Source of the DNA: Candidatus Saccharimonadota bacterium
GTDB lineage: Bacteria > Patescibacteriota > Saccharimonadia > UBA4664
Assembly (NCBI GenBank): GCA_029237755.1
Contig: JAQZBT010000041.1
Span: forward strand, 1-7,769
Direction of reading: 5' to 3'
DNA length: 7,769 nt
The notes beneath the pieces were generated by a model. The model had not been told where the DNA came from, searched no databases, and saw only the letters and a list, made by a program, of their open reading frames with translations. Shown piece by piece: positions 4,648-7,769 of this stretch (within the stretch, counting starts at the first letter, position 1; each line of letters starts with the position of its first letter). The translations under genes and the position numbers were made by a program.

Positions 4648-5028
4648 ATGGCTAATCCGGGTTACTCTCTCGAACGCCAAGACGGATATGTAGTCCTTCA
4701 TTTCACGAAGGTGCTGACGCATGCCGACTTTGACCGCATGGTCAGCGACTTCCTGGCTCTGGTTATGCAATACAAGGACAAACGGTTCTTATTTATCACC
4801 GACATTTACTTTGCGGACGTCGACCCGGCCCGGCGGATGGAAGGTATGAGAGTCGCGGAAAACTTTTCCCGCTTCGAGCGCATCGCCGTAGTCGCTACCG
4901 ACCCCCAGGAACGCCAGTACCTGGAAAGTTCCAACAGCCTGCTAATTCTGCAAGGCATAGTCAAAGAAGGCACCATCAGGACCTTCGCCGCCGTCGGCCC
5001 CGCTCGCGATTGGCTGCTCGCAGCATAA
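4648..5028 (+). CDS. SpoIIAA-like STAS-domain protein
   Basis: This is a 126-residue protein matching the SpoIIAA-like family (PF11964). It has a short beta start (YVVLHFTKVLTHADFDRM, residues 14-31), a helix and then the strand RFLFITDIYFADVD (41-54). Later come RIAVVATD (77-84) and the typical end FAAVGPARDWL (113-123). Proteins of this family adopt a STAS fold. Unlike true SpoIIAA anti-sigma antagonists, they usually lack the phosphorylated serine in the DSSG motif; none is visible here. No anti-sigma factor or kinase gene is nearby, so a role in sigma regulation is not supported. ATG 4648 has no SD; TAAACT (4634-4639) is a possible -10 box 8 nt from the ATG. The start context ACATACTATGGC is identical over 12 nt to that of the HTH gene at 2617. 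Confidence 0.8.
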   Translation: MANPGYSLERQDGYVVLHFTKVLTHADFDRMVSDFLALVMQYKDKRFLFITDIYFADVDPARRMEGMRVAENFSRFERIAVVATDPQERQYLESSNSLLILQGIVKEGTIRTFAAVGPARDWLLAA

Positions 5029-5062
5029 CCAGTTTCAACATCGTCAGCCCCTGTTGACCAGA

Positions 5063-5091
5063 TTGACAGCCCCTTGCGGTAAGAGCAGTAT
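5063..5091 (+). promoter_or_regulatory. possible promoter of the sugar kinase
   Basis: A near-perfect TTGACA (5063-5068) is followed after 17 bp by CAGTAT (5086-5091), a poor -10 box. A second TTGAC (5054-5058) lies 9 nt upstream, giving a short direct repeat. The resulting leader would be about 57 nt and contains AAAGGA (5142-5147), 7 nt before the ATG at 5155. The rest of the 126-nt gap shows nothing else. Confidence 0.35.
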
Positions 5092-5154
5092 CAGGGCGGC
5101 TCATATCAGAACCTGAACAACCAAGAAGTACACCCGACTGCAAAGGATACTCCG

Positions 5155-6234
5155 ATGGCTGCTCTAGCCTCCTCCTACTTGACCTTGCACGCCGCGATCG
5201 ATGAATCCACCACCGAAGGACTGGACACGCAGGCGTACCCCGAACCCGGCGGCGGTGGCAACAACGGCGCTGTCGCCGAATCTCACGTCAACCGCTACCT
5301 CGGGATCGCCGCCAAGCCGCATGCCTTCTCCATCTGTGGAGAGCCGGACCTTCCGGTCTTCGACAAGCTGCGGCTCCTGCACGGCATCTTCACTCACTTC
5401 GTCACTGTACCTGGCCGGACGCGGACCAACCGCTTCCACTTCGGTAACGACGGCGGTGAGCTGGTCGCATACGGCGAAAAGATGCAGATCGATTTTTCGG
5501 TCTTCCAGCGCTTCGTCGCCACCCTCAAGGCCCTGCCCGCAGGGTCCCGGGTTGCCATCTCCGGCAGCCTTCCCAACGGCATGACTCCAGAGTTCATCAC
5601 CGACCTCCTCGACGTCCTGATCGACTGGAAGAAGGCCAAGGTCCTGATCGATGCAGACGCCGACATCGTGCGAGCCGTCCTCGATTCGCCATACCGGGGC
5701 CGCATCGCCACGATCAAGCAAAACGACCGGGAGTTCGGCAACCTCACAGAGCCGATCAGCGTCATGGACGGCGACCGCAAGGTCTTCGATACCGGCCAAC
5801 TGATTCGTCTCACCGACGGACTCCTCGATGGCGGTGAATACGTCATCACGCTGGGTAAGCAGGGGATCTTCCTCCGCTACCAGGACCGCGCCTGGCGCAT
5901 CATGGGCACCCTGCCCGGTGGCATCAAGCAATGGACGTACAACCGCTGCGGCGATAGCTACGTCGGCGGCAACCTGGCGGCCAAGAATGCTGGTCTCGAC
6001 CACATCTTGCGCCACCTGGGCACCAACTACGACCTGGTCCGCATGGGTCTTCCGGCGGACTTCGCCTCAGATCCGGCTGCACCGATCGTTCTTCCTGCAA
6101 TGTTGGGAGTCGCGGCCGCTACGGCCAACACTTCTCAGAGGCAGAGCGGGTTCAGTCTGGGACTACTCGATCGCATCTTCCGCGATCATCTCTCAGTCAC
6201 CGAGGTAACGGCTCGAGCCACCGTTGTCTCATGA
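5155..6234 (+). CDS. divergent PfkB-family sugar kinase, FruK/LacC-like
   Basis: This is a 359-residue cytoplasmic protein with the PfkB (ribokinase) fold, nearest in layout to 1-phosphofructokinase/tagatose-6-phosphate kinase. Marks in order: LTLHAAIDES (9-18; family VTLNPAID), the GGGGNN substrate loop (32-37), RTRTNRF (88-94), SGSLPNG (136-142), VLIDADAD (163-170), KQNDREF (188-194; family KPN-x-xE) and ITLGKQG (231-237). The catalytic-loop motif is NRCGDSYVGG (263-272). The base Asp is present (D267), but the usual G-A/S-G-D reads R-C-G-D, altering the anion hole. The C-terminus is about 40 residues longer than in FruK. Phosphoryl transfer to a sugar phosphate is the family role; the substrate is unknown and activity may be changed. 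The start has a good SD (AAAGGA, 7 nt). No PTS or other sugar genes are nearby. Confidence 0.82.
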   Translation: MAALASSYLTLHAAIDESTTEGLDTQAYPEPGGGGNNGAVAESHVNRYLGIAAKPHAFSICGEPDLPVFDKLRLLHGIFTHFVTVPGRTRTNRFHFGNDGGELVAYGEKMQIDFSVFQRFVATLKALPAGSRVAISGSLPNGMTPEFITDLLDVLIDWKKAKVLIDADADIVRAVLDSPYRGRIATIKQNDREFGNLTEPISVMDGDRKVFDTGQLIRLTDGLLDGGEYVITLGKQGIFLRYQDRAWRIMGTLPGGIKQWTYNRCGDSYVGGNLAAKNAGLDHILRHLGTNYDLVRMGLPADFASDPAAPIVLPAMLGVAAATANTSQRQSGFSLGLLDRIFRDHLSVTEVTARATVVS

Positions 6235-6246
6235 CCGGCGTCCGTA

Positions 6247-6278
6247 CCGGGTCCGCGACAATGTCGTCACGGCCCCGG
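6247..6278 (+). repeat. GC-rich hairpin after the kinase gene
   Basis: CCGGG-T-CCG (6247-6255) can pair with CGG-C-CCCGG (6270-6278) with one internal mismatch. Directly inside it is CGAC (6256-6259)/GTCG (6263-6266). It is the first of two consecutive hairpins in the 3' untranslated region of the kinase. There is no T tract, so by itself it is not a terminator; it may protect the mRNA end. Confidence 0.4.
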
Positions 6279-6286
6279 GCCCCGCC

Positions 6287-6347
6287 CGATCACTCCTGTT
6301 GCCGTCCCCCCACGGCGGAGACGGGAGTGCTCGACTGCAATTATTTT
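6287..6347 (+). terminator. probable terminator of the kinase gene
   Basis: A long stem: CGA (6287-6289) with TCG (6331-6333), CACTCCTGT (6291-6299) with ACGGGAGTG (6321-6329, one G-U), and TGCCGT (6300-6305) with ACGGCG (6312-6317), around a loop of six C. There is a 3-nt bulge (6318-6320). TTATTTT (6341-6347) follows after a 7-nt gap, so the T tract is further away than usual. Confidence 0.55.
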
Positions 6348-6350
6348 CCC

Positions 6351-6466
6351 TGCGGCGTAAGGATTAACGCACTAAATTAGCGAAACGTGCTAGTTGCGAG
6401 GCAGACCGCATTGACTTAGGTCAACGAGCAACTACACGTTCTTCTTTGCGGTGTAAGATAAGGGGA
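6351..6466 (+). promoter_or_regulatory. structured leader/operator region of the CapA gene
   Basis: Three nested signals are present. AACGTG-C-TAGTTGC (6384-6397) is complementary to GCAACTACACGTT (6428-6440): 13 bp with one bulged C. Inside it lies the palindrome TTGACTTAGGTCAA (6411-6424), whose left half is also a -35-like TTGACT. TGCGGYGTAAG occurs twice as a direct repeat (6351-6361 and 6447-6457), and ACCGCA (6405-6410) could pair with the second copy's TGCGGT, competing with the large stem. TAAGAT (6454-6459) could be a -10 box giving an almost leaderless mRNA. The region may be an operator, an attenuator-like leader, or both. Confidence 0.4.
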
Positions 6467-6472
6467 ATGAGA

Positions 6473-7769
6473 GTGACCCGACCCTCCCGCCGCCTCTTCC
6501 TGACCGGTCTAACCGTCGTTGTGCTTGCCGCTGTGGGCTACTCGCTCGGAATAGCCGGACTTTTTGTGCCGCAACCCGCCGCCCGGGCCGCTGAACGCCT
6601 GACCTATTGGATCGAGGACGCCGACCCGGCCGCCAAACAGCAGATCGAGGCCGCCATCCGCTCGTCCGGCTGGATTCCTGATGCGGCGGCCCGTGGTGCT
6701 GCCGACCTGGAGTTCAGTCTCAAGGAGCTGCCCGCTACTGCCGGGGTGCTGCCGGTCGCCACTGCCGAGCCGGCCGCACTCACCGGCGCAACCTTACTCA
6801 AGCCCCTCACCCGTTTTAGCTACTATGCCGGCATACCAACGACCTCGCCGGTCGGCATTAACGAGCGCACCGAAATCATCTCCAAGCTGCACCAGACCAA
6901 GTTCGACTCGGGCAGCGAGTGGAGCATGGTGGCCGTGGGCGACATTGGCCTGGGCCGCTCCGTCTACACCCAGATGAAGGCAGCCGGCGACATGACCAGG
7001 CCCTACCGCTACTTCAAAGACACCTTGAGCGCTGCCGACCTGGCCGTTGCCAATCTCGAGTGCGCCGTCTCGGACGACAAAGCGGTCATCACCAACTCTG
7101 GTATGACCTTCGTTGCTCCGTACGAGGCGGCCGCAGGACTCAAAGACAGCGGCATCGACGCAGTGTCGCTCGCCAACAACCACGCCTTCAACGGCGGCGC
7201 CGACGGTTACCGCGACACTCTGGCTGAGCTGAAGCGACTCGGTCTGACAGCTTTCGGCGGCGGCCTCAACGCTACCGAGGCCCATACTGAGCGCATCATG
7301 ACAGTCAAAGGGGTGAAGGTTGCTCTCCTCGGTTACTCTTCCATCGCCGGCTCCACCGCCGCCACCGACCATGCCCCCGGCATGGCTCATATCCCGATGG
7401 CGCCCTGGGGCCGTTATGCGCCTTCGGAATCGGACCAGATGGCCGCCGATATCGCCGCCGCCCGTACCCGCGCCGACGTTGTCATCCCCTACTTTCACTG
7501 GGGCACCGAGTACACCCATGTAGCCAACGCCGACCAGCGCGCCGTCGCCCACCGTGCCATCGAGGCCGGCGCCGACCTTGTCCTGGGGGCCCATCCGCAC
7601 TGGGTCCAGGGCGTCGAGTGGTACCAGGGCAAACTCATCGCCTACAGCCTGGGCAATTTCGTCTTCGACCAGAGTTGGGCCGAGCAGACCAAGCAGGGGA
7701 CAGTCCTGAAGCTCAAATTCCAGGGCAAGCAAGTCACGGCCGCCGAGTTGGTTCCGTATGAGATCCATG
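6473..7769 (+). CDS. CapA-family (PGA_cap) exported metallophosphatase-like protein, 3' end cut
   Basis: The reading frame runs off the window: 434 residues from ATG 6467, 432 from GTG 6473. I prefer GTG because AGGGG (6461-6465) is 7 nt from it but only 1 nt from the ATG. Numbering below is from the ATG. Residues 7-13, SRRLFLT, match a twin-arginine signal motif, followed by a hydrophobic stretch (11-33) and a possible cleavage site ARA/AE. Residues 42-150 are an N-terminal region of unknown fold. The CapA domain starts at about 152: GDIGLGR (158-164), ANLE (196-199), LANNH (235-239), HWGTEY (344-349), GAHPHWVQG (374-382), YSLGNFVFDQ (393-402). All the metal-binding Asp, Asn and His positions expected of this calcineurin-like family seem present. 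CapA/PgsA proteins take part in poly-gamma-glutamate or capsule synthesis; no capB/capC genes are seen, so the actual substrate is open. Confidence 0.92.
   Translation, partial: MTRPSRRLFLTGLTVVVLAAVGYSLGIAGLFVPQPAARAAERLTYWIEDADPAAKQQIEAAIRSSGWIPDAAARGAADLEFSLKELPATAGVLPVATAEPAALTGATLLKPLTRFSYYAGIPTTSPVGINERTEIISKLHQTKFDSGSEWSMVAVGDIGLGRSVYTQMKAAGDMTRPYRYFKDTLSAADLAVANLECAVSDDKAVITNSGMTFVAPYEAAAGLKDSGIDAVSLANNHAFNGGADGYRDTLAELKRLGLTAFGGGLNATEAHTERIMTVKGVKVALLGYSSIAGSTAATDHAPGMAHIPMAPWGRYAPSESDQMAADIAAARTRADVVIPYFHWGTEYTHVANADQRAVAHRAIEAGADLVLGAHPHWVQGVEWYQGKLIAYSLGNFVFDQSWAEQTKQGTVLKLKFQGKQVTAAELVPYEIH

Noticed and set aside
4648..5028. Anti-sigma factor antagonist (SpoIIAA)
   Set aside because: The STAS serine motif and a partner kinase are absent; the protein belongs to the SpoIIAA-like family with unknown function.
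5164..6015. Long open frame (283 codons) on the - strand
   Set aside because: It lies antisense inside the kinase gene, which carries clear PfkB motifs. The antisense protein has no family pattern and is explained by the high G+C.
6794..7768. Long open frame (324 codons) on the - strand
   Set aside because: It is antisense to the CapA domain, whose metal motifs fix the + frame as the real one.
1..7769. CRISPR array, insertion sequence, phage or integron parts
   Set aside because: No spaced direct repeats, transposase, integrase or terminal inverted repeats were found on either strand.
6473..7769. Poly-gamma-glutamate synthesis operon
   Set aside because: Only a CapA-type protein is visible; no capB or capC lies upstream, and the downstream side is outside the window.

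Overview
The window looks like a chromosomal segment of a Patescibacteria/CPR bacterium, most likely Candidatus Saccharibacteria (TM7). The best clue is the 75-residue two-helix pilin-like protein at 1263-1490, of the TrbC/VirB2-like type that Saccharibacteria carry in several copies. The small, densely packed genes, weak or absent Shine-Dalgarno (SD) sites at several starts and many small proteins fit this. UGA is used as a stop (865, 2604, 6232), so the code is standard, not the UGA=Gly code of Gracilibacteria/SR1. One small membrane protein (2817-3197) resembles a conserved actinobacterial hypothetical family, which would fit an episymbiont of Actinobacteria. The lineage call is an inference from protein families; no marker gene or rRNA is present.

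Layout. 1-241: no protein gene, but a probable stand-alone ~170-nt structured small RNA on the + strand, with a sigma70-like promoter, two long-range helices and a strong intrinsic terminator. 240-1490 (- strand): pilin-like protein, then a zinc-ribbon membrane protein, then a stand-alone PAS-domain protein. 1589-2820 (+): a promoter followed by two tandem DUF2975 membrane paralogues and a YozG-like Cro/C1 regulator, arranged as an operon. 2817-3197 (-): a four-helix membrane protein whose stop codon overlaps the regulator's stop inside one CTAG. 3245-3568 (+): a small secreted or anchored His/Pro/Ser-rich protein with a very strong terminator.

3604-5028 (+): four small proteins, namely DUF1905, DUF1761 (membrane), DUF1653 and a SpoIIAA-like STAS protein. 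DUF1761 and DUF1653 are 2 nt apart. 5155-6234 (+): a divergent PfkB/FruK-type sugar kinase with an altered anion-hole motif, followed by two GC-rich hairpins. 6350-6466: an unusually structured leader or operator region. 6473 to the window end: a CapA-family (PGA_cap metallophosphatase) exported protein with a Tat-like signal, cut off by the window edge.

The only clear multi-gene modules are the DUF2975-DUF2975-HTH operon and the pilin/zinc-ribbon pair. The rest is a string of single, mostly unlinked genes typical of accessory chromosome. The most interesting undescribed items are the small RNA candidate, the structured region upstream of the CapA gene, the recurring leaderless-type promoters and the kinase with a rewritten GAGD motif.
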